From contig NZFT01000012.1 of the NCBI GenBank assembly GCA_002690755.1, positions 89,743 through 99,176 of the forward strand: a stretch of 9,434 nt of DNA, given 5' to 3'. The stretch is from Phycisphaerae bacterium. GTDB taxonomy: Bacteria > Planctomycetota > Phycisphaerae > Phycisphaerales > SM1A02. The translations under genes and the position numbers were made by a program. Below are positions 1 through 6,186 of the stretch, in pieces (the stretch's first letter is position 1; every line of letters begins with the position of its first letter). The notes under the pieces were generated by a model, which saw nothing but the letters and a program-made list of their open reading frames with translations, ran no database searches and was not told where the DNA came from.

Positions 1-585
1 GTGCAGGAGCAGGATCCGCCGCCCGGTCGTCATCCCGTCCGCGGGCGGCTCGCCGACCGACGCGGACCAGGTCTCGCTCGCCGTCGACTCGACGACCGCG
101 GCGGCGACCAGCGCGTCGACGGTCGCCCGCACGTCGGCGAGACCGTCGAGCCGATGGGCGATGAGTCGGAACCCCAGCCGATCCCGAAGCCTCAGAATCA
201 CGGGATCCACCCCCGCGGCCGGCGGCTGCACCAGGACCACGTCCGGCCGGATCTGCACGAGCAGTTCGGCGTCGACCCCTTCCAGGGTGCCGACCACCGT
301 CGCCGAGTCGGCCCCGCGACACCAGGGCGTCCGGCCGACCAGTCTCGCCTCGGGTGCGAGGTCCAGCAGCGTCGTGGTCATCGCCGGGGAGAGGCTCACG
401 ACGCGGGGTCGCGGGTCCGCAGGTCCACCGGACGGCGGCTCGGCCGCCGACCCACAGCCCCCGACGAGCACGCAGATTCCGACCAGGACCAGCCCGGCCG
501 CGAGCCCGACGCAGATCACCTCCACGCACCTCGCCGACCGGCGAGCCACGGAACCTGACAGGAATGTTCTGGTGAGAAGGGTCAT
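1..585 (-). CDS. BtuF-like substrate-binding lipoprotein, N-terminal part (cut by window edge)
   Basis: Reading the minus strand from the ATG at 585 gives 195 uninterrupted codons running off the left edge. The N-terminus has a basic stretch (residues 14-19), a hydrophobic segment (about 23-43) and a plausible lipobox V-G-G-C ending at Cys44, so an exported lipid-anchored protein is likely. The mature part opens with RVVSLSPAMTTTLLDL (61-76), then LVGRTPWC (82-89) and LEGVDAELLVQIRPDVVLVQ (101-120). This order matches the first lobe of the helical-backbone periplasmic binding proteins of the BtuF/FhuD class, which carry cobalamin, haem or siderophores to ABC importers. The ligand cannot be told from this half, and no permease or ATPase lies in the window. 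The start is supported by GAGG about 8 nt upstream, but the long n-region leaves later GTG starts (codons 13, 21, 23) possible. The second lobe is outside the window. Confidence 0.75.
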   Translation of the reverse strand, partial: MTLLTRTFLSGSVARRSARCVEVICVGLAAGLVLVGICVLVGGCGSAAEPPSGGPADPRPRVVSLSPAMTTTLLDLAPEARLVGRTPWCRGADSATVVGTLEGVDAELLVQIRPDVVLVQPPAAGVDPVILRLRDRLGFRLIAHRLDGLADVRATVDALVAAAVVESTASETWSASVGEPPADGMTTGRRILLLH

Positions 586-634
586 CGAGACGACCTCATA
601 CGGTACCGCCCCGTCCTCGTCTCAAGGATCCGCC
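586..634. promoter_or_regulatory. Short divergent intergenic region
   Basis: Only 49 nt separate the start of the BtuF-like gene from the start of the coiled-coil gene, so both promoters must sit here or reach into the neighbouring genes. The gap holds a CGGTACCG palindrome at 601-608 flanked by T/A, giving weak -10-like hexamers on both strands (TACGGT on plus, TACCGT on minus). AAGGA at 624-628 is a good ribosome binding site for the plus-strand gene. I see no convincing -35 boxes. The promoter assignment is inference. Confidence 0.3.
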
Positions 635-1432
635 ATGCCGTTACTTCACGCCGTTCGTCGTTGGTTCAACCGGGATCGCCCGCTCGACATCGATTCCAGC
701 CACCTCATCGCGGAACCGGTGGCCCCCCCGCCGGAGCGAATCGCTTCGGAAGACGGCTTCAGACCCGTCCTGCTCGCCGCCCCCACCACCGAGCCTGCCG
801 ACGCCGACCATCCGCCCGCGGATGCCCGCGGTCGAACCATTCGGCCGACCGAGGACGCGATGGAGCCCACGGTGGCCGCGACCGACCCCGCCGCGTCCGA
901 AGATCCTCGATCGGCCATGCGACGCATCGAGGAGGCCCTGATCGCCGGCCGTGACTCTCAGGCGGTGATCGCGGAGGCGGTCGGGAAGGTCCGACCCGCG
1001 GCGGCGGCGATCGAACAGATGTCCGAGCATCAACGACGCCTGCTCGAGATCGCCGAAGGTCAGGCCGCGGAAGCGGGCCGGCGCGATGATCGCACCATCG
1101 AGGCGTTCGAACGGATGAACGAGCATCTCGGTCGTTCCAACGAGGTCACCGGTCTGGTGCAGCGACAACTCGACGCCAATCACGAGATCGTCCGCGAGAC
1201 CGTGACCCGGCTCGATCAGGTCGCGGCGGCCATCGACGAGGGACGACGGGCGAGCGAGGCCATCGGGGTCGCGATGTCCGTGATGGTCGACGAGATGAAA
1301 CGACGTGACGAGGCTCACGAGACCCGCAACGGCGTCCTTCAGAGTTGGATCGTCGCAAGCGTGGTCGCCTGCATCGCGGCGACCGGCGCCGCCCTCGCCC
1401 TCGCGTGGGCCGTGATGGGCATGCAGTCCTGA
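635..1432 (+). CDS. Coiled-coil protein with C-terminal membrane anchor, unknown function
   Basis: The ATG at 635 follows AAGGA with a 6-nt spacer and gives 265 residues. I do not recognise a named family. Residues 1-20 are basic and hydrophobic (MPLLHAVRRWFNRDRP). Residues about 25-90 are rich in Pro, Ala, Asp and Glu and look disordered. Residues about 90-230 are almost entirely charged and Ala-rich helix with repeated E-x-x-R and I-x-x-x-x-x-x patterns, such as a stretch around EQMSEHQRRLLEIAEGQ, and should form a long amphipathic or coiled-coil rod. A hydrophobic segment at about 238-261 with almost nothing after it makes this a tail-anchored protein whose N-terminal bulk probably lies in the cytoplasm. 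There is no signal peptide. The helical region loosely recalls chemoreceptor signalling rods, but I see no conserved receptor hairpin tip, so that function is not supported. A structural or scaffolding role at the membrane is only a guess. Confidence 0.7.
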   Translation: MPLLHAVRRWFNRDRPLDIDSSHLIAEPVAPPPERIASEDGFRPVLLAAPTTEPADADHPPADARGRTIRPTEDAMEPTVAATDPAASEDPRSAMRRIEEALIAGRDSQAVIAEAVGKVRPAAAAIEQMSEHQRRLLEIAEGQAAEAGRRDDRTIEAFERMNEHLGRSNEVTGLVQRQLDANHEIVRETVTRLDQVAAAIDEGRRASEAIGVAMSVMVDEMKRRDEAHETRNGVLQSWIVASVVACIAATGAALALAWAVMGMQS

Positions 1433-1445
1433 TCGAACGGTCCGG

Positions 1446-3266
1446 TCAGCCCGGCATCAGCTGCGTGCGGGCCAGTCGCTGATAGACCTCGCATCGGTCC
1501 AGCAGTTCCTCGTGCGTCCCGACGTCGACGATCCGGCCCGCGTCCATGACCACGATCCGATCCGCCGCGAGCACGGTGCTCAATCGGTGCGCGATGACCA
1601 CCAGGGTCCGCCCGGCCCGGAACTCGGCGACCGCGGCGTTGATGTGTTCCTCGCTCTCGGCGTCGATCTGGCTCGTCGCCTCGTCGAGAATCAGCAGCGA
1701 CGGCGCTCGAAGGAGCGCCCGGGCGATCGCGATCCGCTGACGCTGCCCCCCGGAGAGCGAGGTTCCGAGCTCCGCGATCAGGTGGTCGAGACCGAGCGGC
1801 AGCGCGTCGATGAATTCAGTCGCATGAGCGAGGTCGGCCGCGGCCCGAATCGCCGCGTCGTCCGTCTCCAGCCCGAACGCGATGTTCTCGCGAATGGTTC
1901 CACGGAAGAGCACGGTCTCCTGCGTCACCACGCCGATCTGACGACGGAGTTCGGGGAGCCGGACCGAACGCAGATCGCTGCCGTCGATCGCCACCACGCC
2001 CTCCGTCGGGTCGAAGAGCCGGGGCAGCAGACCGAGGAGCGTGGTCTTTCCGCAGCCGTTGGGACCGACGATCGCCACGTGTTCCCCGAATGCGATCTCG
2101 AGATCGACGTCGGTGAGCGAATCCACGTCGGCACCCGGATAGCGATAGCGAACCCCGTTGAATCGAATCGACTCGGAATGCCGACCGATGGCGGCCGCGC
2201 CGCTGGCGGATGCCGCCTCATCGGGGATCGCCAGAAGTTCCTCCAGGCGTTCCGCCGGCGCCGCGGAGGCCTGGATGTCGTTCACCAGACCGGCGAGCGG
2301 CTTCAGACTCCCGCCGGCGACCGCGAGGGCGGCGAGTGAGAGCATGAACGAGTCGAAGTCCATCTGGCCGTCGAGGATCTGCCGGGCGGCGAGGATCGCA
2401 AGCCCGATGAGGACGAAGACCGCGAGCATCTCGATGAGCGGCGAGGCGATCGCGCGGGCGGTGCGGACCCGAAGTTCCTCCCGCAGCACCGCGGCGTTGG
2501 CGACCTCGAAGCGGTCCGCCGCCATCGATTCGGCCGTGGCGGTCTTGACGGTCCGGATGCCCTGGATGGCTTCGTTCGAGACCCGAAGGAGATCCTCCTG
2601 GGCCTCCAGGGCCGCCCGCGTCGCCCGTCGGATGCGCCGTCCGAGTTTGCGAAGGATCGATCCGAGAATCGGGGCGACCAGCAGCGCGACGATGGTCAAC
2701 CGCCAGTCGAACCAGACCGCGGCGGCGAAGGCGGCGAGGCCCTTGGTGAGCTGGGCCACCGTCTTGCTGGTGAGCGCGAGCATCCCACCCTGCAACGCCA
2801 TCGAGTCCTTGTTGATCCGGCTCACCAGTTCGGCCGCGCCCCGTCGCTGGACCTCGGACAGCGGCATCGAAAGGGAATGGCGGAAGACCTCGGTCCGCAC
2901 TTCGGCGACCGCCCGGTTGCTGATCTCGAGGGCGAGGAACTGATGCAGGAAGTTGGCGGTCGCACCGAACACCGTGAGAAGTCCGAGCCCGACCATGATC
3001 GCGACCACGGCATGGAACGGATCCGCGGGCAGCAGGTTCACGAGACGCTCGGGGACGTCGAAACCCGATCGCGAGGCGTTGTACTGCTGGATCAGCTGGG
3101 CGACCGACTCCTTGGAACGACCTTCGAGAATGATCCGAAGCAGCGGTCCCAGGCTGATGAGTCCGACGCCGAGACCGCCCGCGGAGAAGATGGCGCAGAT
3201 CACCGACCCGGCGAGGAGCCAGGGGTGGCGAAGCAGACGCGGAAGCAGGTGTCGAAGACCGTCCAT
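1446..3266 (-). CDS. MsbA-like ABC exporter (fused membrane and ATPase domains)
   Basis: 606 residues from the ATG at 3266, the usual size for a half-transporter that works as a dimer in the inner membrane. The N-terminal half (about 15-330) is an exporter membrane domain with six likely helices, around 16-46, 85-110, 170-205 (two) and 275-320 (two). The ATPase half carries A-loop Tyr376, Walker A GPNGCGKTT (401-409), Q-loop Gln449, signature LSGGQ (504-508), Walker B LLILDEA (524-530, Glu529 catalytic) and H-loop His560, so it should be active. Family members export lipid A, lipids, peptides or drugs; the substrate is not readable here. An open frame extends 65 codons upstream into aroA, but that stretch is arginine-rich, unlike the family and overlaps aroA, so I reject it. 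The gene starts 112 nt after the aroA stop. A weak -10-like TATTCT (minus, 3342-3337) could add a promoter there. No clear Shine-Dalgarno is seen. Confidence 0.93.
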   Translation of the reverse strand: MDGLRHLLPRLLRHPWLLAGSVICAIFSAGGLGVGLISLGPLLRIILEGRSKESVAQLIQQYNASRSGFDVPERLVNLLPADPFHAVVAIMVGLGLLTVFGATANFLHQFLALEISNRAVAEVRTEVFRHSLSMPLSEVQRRGAAELVSRINKDSMALQGGMLALTSKTVAQLTKGLAAFAAAVWFDWRLTIVALLVAPILGSILRKLGRRIRRATRAALEAQEDLLRVSNEAIQGIRTVKTATAESMAADRFEVANAAVLREELRVRTARAIASPLIEMLAVFVLIGLAILAARQILDGQMDFDSFMLSLAALAVAGGSLKPLAGLVNDIQASAAPAERLEELLAIPDEAASASGAAAIGRHSESIRFNGVRYRYPGADVDSLTDVDLEIAFGEHVAIVGPNGCGKTTLLGLLPRLFDPTEGVVAIDGSDLRSVRLPELRRQIGVVTQETVLFRGTIRENIAFGLETDDAAIRAAADLAHATEFIDALPLGLDHLIAELGTSLSGGQRQRIAIARALLRAPSLLILDEATSQIDAESEEHINAAVAEFRAGRTLVVIAHRLSTVLAADRIVVMDAGRIVDVGTHEELLDRCEVYQRLARTQLMPG

Positions 3267-3378
3267 CTGTGGATCGAATTCGTCGTGAGGAGATGAAACG
3301 TCGGACCGAGTCGTTTCGCCGAAGCCGAAGCGGTGAAGAATACGGGATCCACGCCCCGTCGGACGCCGCACGCGTCGC

Positions 3379-4698
3379 TCAGCCCGCCAGACCGTCCAGT
3401 TCAGCCCAGAAACCCGGATGGCTCTTGGTGACACAATCCGGATCCTCGATTTCAATCCCACCCCTCAGGGTGCCGAGCACCGCGAAACTCATCGCGATCC
3501 GGTGGTCGTCCCAGGTGCCGATCCGTCGGGGCTCGACGGCCTCCGCTCGAGCGACCGCGGGCGTGATCCGGATCGAATCCGCCGCCTCGACGACGTCGCA
3601 TCCGACCTTCCGGAGCTCGATGGCGAGGGCCGCGATCCGGTCGGACTCCTTGATCCGGAGCGTCTCCAGCCCGGTGAGCCGGGTCGTCCCGTCGGCGAGA
3701 CCCGCGAGCACCGCGAGGCCCACCGCGGCATCCGGAAAACCAGTGCAGTCCAGTTCGGTCCCCCGCAGCTGCGAGGGACCGGACACCACGGTTCGATCCG
3801 CGGACATCTCGACCGTCGCCCCGAAGTCCTGGAGGGCTCGAATGGCCGCCAGATCGGGCTGTCGACTCGAGTCCCCGAGTCCGAGGATCTCGATTCTTCC
3901 GCCGGGCGAGCCGGCCGCGAGCATCGCCGGATAGATCGCACTCGAGGCGTCCGCTTCGATCTCGACGTCGAAGCCCGGAATCGGCGACGGGTCGATCCGG
4001 ATGCGGCGGAGTCCGCCGTGGTCATCGCGGTCCACCGTCACCGACGCCGCCACCGATGCGAGCACGTCGAGCGTGAGCTCGAGGTAGGTCGGACTCGTCG
4101 GGGTCGCCGAAAATCGCAGGTCGACGCCATCCCGGGTGAACGGCGCGATGAGCATGATCGCGGACACGAACTGACTGCTCGCGGTCCTGCCCACTTCGAT
4201 CGCGCCGCCGGCGAGTTCCGGCGGCGGCAGGACCCGGATCGGCAGTCGATCGGGCGCCTCGAGGAATTCCACGGTGCCGCCCACCGCGCGAAGGAGATCC
4301 ACACCGTCGCGGATCGGGCGCGCCCGCATCCGCTCGGTGCCGTCGATGTCGACGGGAAGGCGGGCGAGACCGGCCGCGGCGAGCATGAACCTGACCGGCG
4401 TGCCGCCGGCGCCGAGATCGACGATCCCACCCCCCGGAAACCGACCGTCACCGCCGTCGATCCGGAGCACGTCGCCCTCCGGTCGCACGATGGTCCCCAA
4501 CGTCTCCAGGGCCGCGAGCAGTCGATCCGGATCGTCCGCCCGCAGGGGCTGCCGGATGACCGCGGCGCCTCGGCAGAGGGCGCCGAGGACGAGGTATCGG
4601 TTGGTCAGGCTCTTGGATCCCGGTGGTCGCACCGTGCCACGAACCGCGCCGGTCGCGATCGGAATGCGCTTCGTCGCCTCGCGACCCGGCGAACTCAT
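3379..4698 (-). CDS. aroA: 3-phosphoshikimate 1-carboxyvinyltransferase (EPSP synthase)
   Basis: 439 residues, full length for the family. The enzyme joins phosphoenolpyruvate to shikimate 3-phosphate in the cytoplasm, the sixth step of the shikimate pathway to aromatic amino acids. Visible motifs in order: PPGSKSLTNR (25-34) with the substrate-binding Lys29, a PEP-loop LGAGGTPVRF (95-104), QFVSAIMLIAPF (176-187), EADASSAIYPAML (248-260), FPDAAVGLAV (321-330) with Asp323, LRIKESDRI (347-355) with the Lys-Glu pair, DDHRIAMS (397-404) and DCVTKSHPGFW (421-431). All catalytic positions appear to be present. The PEP-loop is unusual: most bacterial enzymes read LGNAGT, and here the Asn is Ala and the next residue Gly. 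The ATG at 4698 lies 2 nt after the stop of the GroES-like gene (TGA-TC-ATG), which implies co-transcription and probably coupled translation. Confidence 0.97.
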   Translation of the reverse strand: MSSPGREATKRIPIATGAVRGTVRPPGSKSLTNRYLVLGALCRGAAVIRQPLRADDPDRLLAALETLGTIVRPEGDVLRIDGGDGRFPGGGIVDLGAGGTPVRFMLAAAGLARLPVDIDGTERMRARPIRDGVDLLRAVGGTVEFLEAPDRLPIRVLPPPELAGGAIEVGRTASSQFVSAIMLIAPFTRDGVDLRFSATPTSPTYLELTLDVLASVAASVTVDRDDHGGLRRIRIDPSPIPGFDVEIEADASSAIYPAMLAAGSPGGRIEILGLGDSSRQPDLAAIRALQDFGATVEMSADRTVVSGPSQLRGTELDCTGFPDAAVGLAVLAGLADGTTRLTGLETLRIKESDRIAALAIELRKVGCDVVEAADSIRITPAVARAEAVEPRRIGTWDDHRIAMSFAVLGTLRGGIEIEDPDCVTKSHPGFWAELDGLAG

Positions 4699-4700
4699 GA

Positions 4701-5021
4701 TCAGGATTCCCGCCGGAAGACCGCCACCACATCCTCGACGGGAACCACGAAGAGTCGATTGTCACCTTCGAAATCGACGGGAATGCCCTGCTTGGGATTG
4801 AAGAGCACCCGGTCGTACTGCTTGATCGGGTAGTCCTCGTCCCGTTCGATCTGGCAGCTGATCGAGACGATTCGTCCGGTGAGGGTCGGGATCTCGATCT
4901 TGTCGGGGAGGTGGATCCCGACCTTCGTGATCTTCTTGTCCTCGTCCTTCCGGATCAGAACCCTCATTCCGATCGGCTCGACGACTTCGATGCTGTCCTT
5001 GCGGGTGGTGCTTTCAGCCAT
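4701..5021 (-). CDS. GroES-family co-chaperonin, divergent and without an adjacent GroEL
   Basis: 106 residues from the ATG at 5021. Residues 16-104 follow the GroES/Cpn10 plan: EPIGMRVLIRKDE (15-27, replacing the usual PL-x-DRV strand), a mobile-loop candidate KVGIHLPDK (33-41) matching the GG-I-x-L-P motif that docks on GroEL, TGRIVSI (48-54), YDRVLFNP (69-76, like the usual GD-x-V-x-F) and a final VPVEDVVAVFR (93-103, like the E-x-D-I-L-A ending). It may act as a lid for a GroEL encoded elsewhere, or as a specialised paralogue; no groEL is in this window. The frame continues upstream to 5120, but that extension would overlap the apt start and does not resemble GroES. It is the first gene of the probable groES-like/aroA/ABC transcript. 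No Shine-Dalgarno is visible, and a -10-like hexamer 6 nt before the ATG suggests a leaderless message. Confidence 0.88.
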   Translation of the reverse strand: MAESTTRKDSIEVVEPIGMRVLIRKDEDKKITKVGIHLPDKIEIPTLTGRIVSISCQIERDEDYPIKQYDRVLFNPKQGIPVDFEGDNRLFVVPVEDVVAVFRRES

Positions 5022-5103
5022 GACCGAATGATACCCCGGGCCGTCTGCCGGAATCCATCCGCACGAGCGGATGTCGATGAACGACCCCGGATAGCATTCG
5101 GCC
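5022..5103. promoter_or_regulatory. Symmetric divergent promoter region for the GroES-like gene and apt
   Basis: 82 nt between the two ATGs. On the minus strand TATCAT (5033-5028, 5 of 6 to TATAAT) ends 6 nt before the GroES-like ATG. On the plus strand TAGCAT (5092-5097, 4 of 6) ends 6 nt before the apt ATG. With normal -10 geometry both transcripts would begin at the A of the start codon, that is, be leaderless, which agrees with the lack of a Shine-Dalgarno at either gene. The outer 22 nt on each side, including the ATGs (5019-5040 and 5085-5106), are inverted copies matching at 18 of 22 positions. I see no good -35 box on either side. Geometry and repeats are read directly; promoter activity is inference. 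Confidence 0.55.
5056..5073. repeat. Perfect inverted repeat in the groES-like/apt gap, candidate operator
   Basis: CATCCGC, a 4-nt spacer ACGA, then GCGGATG: two perfect 7-bp arms. It sits near the middle of the divergent gap, about -31 to -48 from the apt start and -35 to -52 from the GroES-like start, so it would cover both -35 positions. A dimeric regulator binding here could control both genes. Neither side is followed by a T-run and it lies upstream of both genes, so a terminator is unlikely. The regulator is unknown. Confidence 0.45.
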
Positions 5104-5631
5104 ATGCCAGATTCCGCCACTCATCTCGAAGCGCTGATCCGCGACATGCCGGATTTTCCCAAGCCGGGAATCGTGTTCAAGGACATCACGCCGCTGCTCG
5201 CGGATCCCGCCGGCCTGGCGATGGCCGTCGAGGTGATGGCGAACCCCTACCGAAACGAACGCGTCGATCTCGTGGTCGGTGCCGAGAGTCGCGGCTTCAT
5301 CTTCGGCACGGCCATCGCGCAGTCGCTGTCCTGCGGATTCGTGCCGATCCGCAAGCCCGGCAAGCTGCCGGGCAGGACCGTCCGGGCCTCCTACGACCTC
5401 GAATACGGCTCGGACGTGCTCGAGGTGCACGCGGATGCGTTGTCATCGGGACAGCGGGTCCTGATGGTCGACGATCTGCTCGCGACCGGTGGCACCATGG
5501 CCGCGTGCATCGAGCTGGTGCGGGGGCTCGGCGCTGAAATCGCGGCGACCGCGTTCCTGATCGAGCTCGCGTTCCTGAACGGCCGCCGAAAACTCGGCGA
5601 CGTACCGGTCCACGCGGCGATCACCTACTAG
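5104..5631 (+). CDS. apt: Adenine phosphoribosyltransferase
   Basis: 175 residues, the normal length. It makes AMP from adenine and PRPP in the cytoplasm (purine salvage). The family signature opens with DFPKPGIVFKDITPLLADP (17-35), followed by VVGAESRGFIFGTAIA (57-72), PIRKPGKLPG (81-90), the adenine-side segment YDLEYGSDVLEVHADAL (97-113) and the PRPP-binding loop VLMVDDLLATGGTM (119-132) with the Asp123-Asp124 pair and the TGGT tail. The ATG at 5104 is the only start that keeps the usual short N-terminus. No Shine-Dalgarno precedes it, and a -10-like TAGCAT lies 6 nt upstream. It is divergent from the GroES-like gene and shares its stop codon region with the convergent small membrane protein gene. 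Confidence 0.97.
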   Translation: MPDSATHLEALIRDMPDFPKPGIVFKDITPLLADPAGLAMAVEVMANPYRNERVDLVVGAESRGFIFGTAIAQSLSCGFVPIRKPGKLPGRTVRASYDLEYGSDVLEVHADALSSGQRVLMVDDLLATGGTMAACIELVRGLGAEIAATAFLIELAFLNGRRKLGDVPVHAAITY

Positions 5632-5897
5632 ACCCCCGCGGCGCCGGCGGCACCCAATCCGAACAGGACGAGGACCAGAAGGCCGATCAGCGTCTGCACG
5701 ATGAAGAGGATGGTTCCGATGATGCCGCAGATCATGCCGGCCTTGACCGTCGGCCGGCCTTCCGGGACTCGGAGTCCGGCGTCGATTTCGCGAAGGTCCC
5801 CCGCACCCATCACCCAGGCCGCGATCCCCACCGGCGCGCAGATGACCAGCGACAGCACGCCGAGCACGAGGATGATGGCACTTCGATCAGGATTCAT
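5628..5897 (-). CDS. Small two-helix membrane protein, DUF4190-like
   Basis: 89 residues. MNPDRSAIILVLGVLSLVI begins a first hydrophobic helix (about 7-30, ending with GIAAWVMGAGDL). A polar link with EIDAGLRVPEGRP (37-49) follows, and then a second long hydrophobic stretch (about 52-85). The pattern of helix, G-x-x-D-L-R-x-I-D link, and KAGMICGIIGTIL resembles the DUF4190 family of small membrane proteins of unknown function. It should sit in the cytoplasmic membrane with both ends on the same side. It converges on apt: the two stops are opposite strands of one CTAG at 5628-5631. No strong ribosome binding site is visible. Confidence 0.75.
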   Translation of the reverse strand: MNPDRSAIILVLGVLSLVICAPVGIAAWVMGAGDLREIDAGLRVPEGRPTVKAGMICGIIGTILFIVQTLIGLLVLVLFGLGAAGAAGV

Positions 5898-6186
5898 GTC
5901 TTGATTTCGGAAGTGGAAGGGGAATTGATCGTGGCGGTCGCGATGCCAGACCGGCCCCCACTCTATCGGAACCTCGGCCGCCGAATTTCATCGAAGGCCC
6001 CTCCGACCCGTTGCAAGGGGTTCCCGATGACGATTCGATCGATCTTCCTGCGGTGACGGTGCCGATACCGGAGCGATTCGTTCCGTGTTCCGGCTACAAT
6101 CCGGGATCGCAGACGCCATGTCCCCTGCGGCTCGATCCGGTCGAGCGATCGGACTCGATTTTCACGCCGACTCAGGATTTCGAACC
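5898..6186. promoter_or_regulatory. Intergenic region upstream of hppD with candidate promoter and palindrome
   Basis: 289 nt without a convincing gene, divergent between the small membrane protein and hppD. TACAAT at 6095-6100 (5 of 6 to TATAAT) is the best -10 for hppD and predicts a leader of about 80 nt. An imperfect palindrome centred on 6077 (6069-6085, CGGAGCGATTCGTTCCG, 7 of 8 base pairs) occupies the -35 position, where no TTGACA-like box is seen. AGGA at 6174-6177 is the ribosome binding site, 9 nt before the ATG. A weak hairpin pairs CCCCT (5998-6002) with AGGGG (6016-6020) but has no T-run. I recognise no riboswitch. Promoter and operator roles are inference. Confidence 0.4.

Noticed and set aside
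1..634. Plus-strand frames at the left edge, including a longer start for the coiled-coil gene at 161
   Set aside because: The minus strand there encodes a BtuF-like lipoprotein. The upstream plus-strand translation is Ser/Arg/Pro noise, and the ATG at 635 has a strong ribosome binding site.
1512..2943. Plus-strand open frames of about 260-275 codons opposite the ABC exporter
   Set aside because: They are shadows of an exporter with all its ATPase motifs intact, and their composition is unlike protein.
3267..3461. 65-codon N-terminal extension of the ABC exporter
   Set aside because: It overlaps the end of aroA, is arginine-rich and does not resemble exporter N-termini; the ATG at 3266 leads straight into the first membrane domain.
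3418..4833. Plus-strand open frame of 471 codons opposite aroA
   Set aside because: The translation is dominated by Arg, Asp, His and Gly with no recognisable fold, and the opposite strand encodes an intact EPSP synthase.
5022..5120. 33-codon N-terminal extension of the GroES-like protein
   Set aside because: It would overlap the apt start codon and cross the mirrored promoter region, and it adds sequence foreign to GroES.
6085..6186. Earlier ATG for hppD at 6085
   Set aside because: It lies upstream of the best -10 hexamer, adds 34 non-conserved residues, and the ATG at 6187 has its own AGGA.
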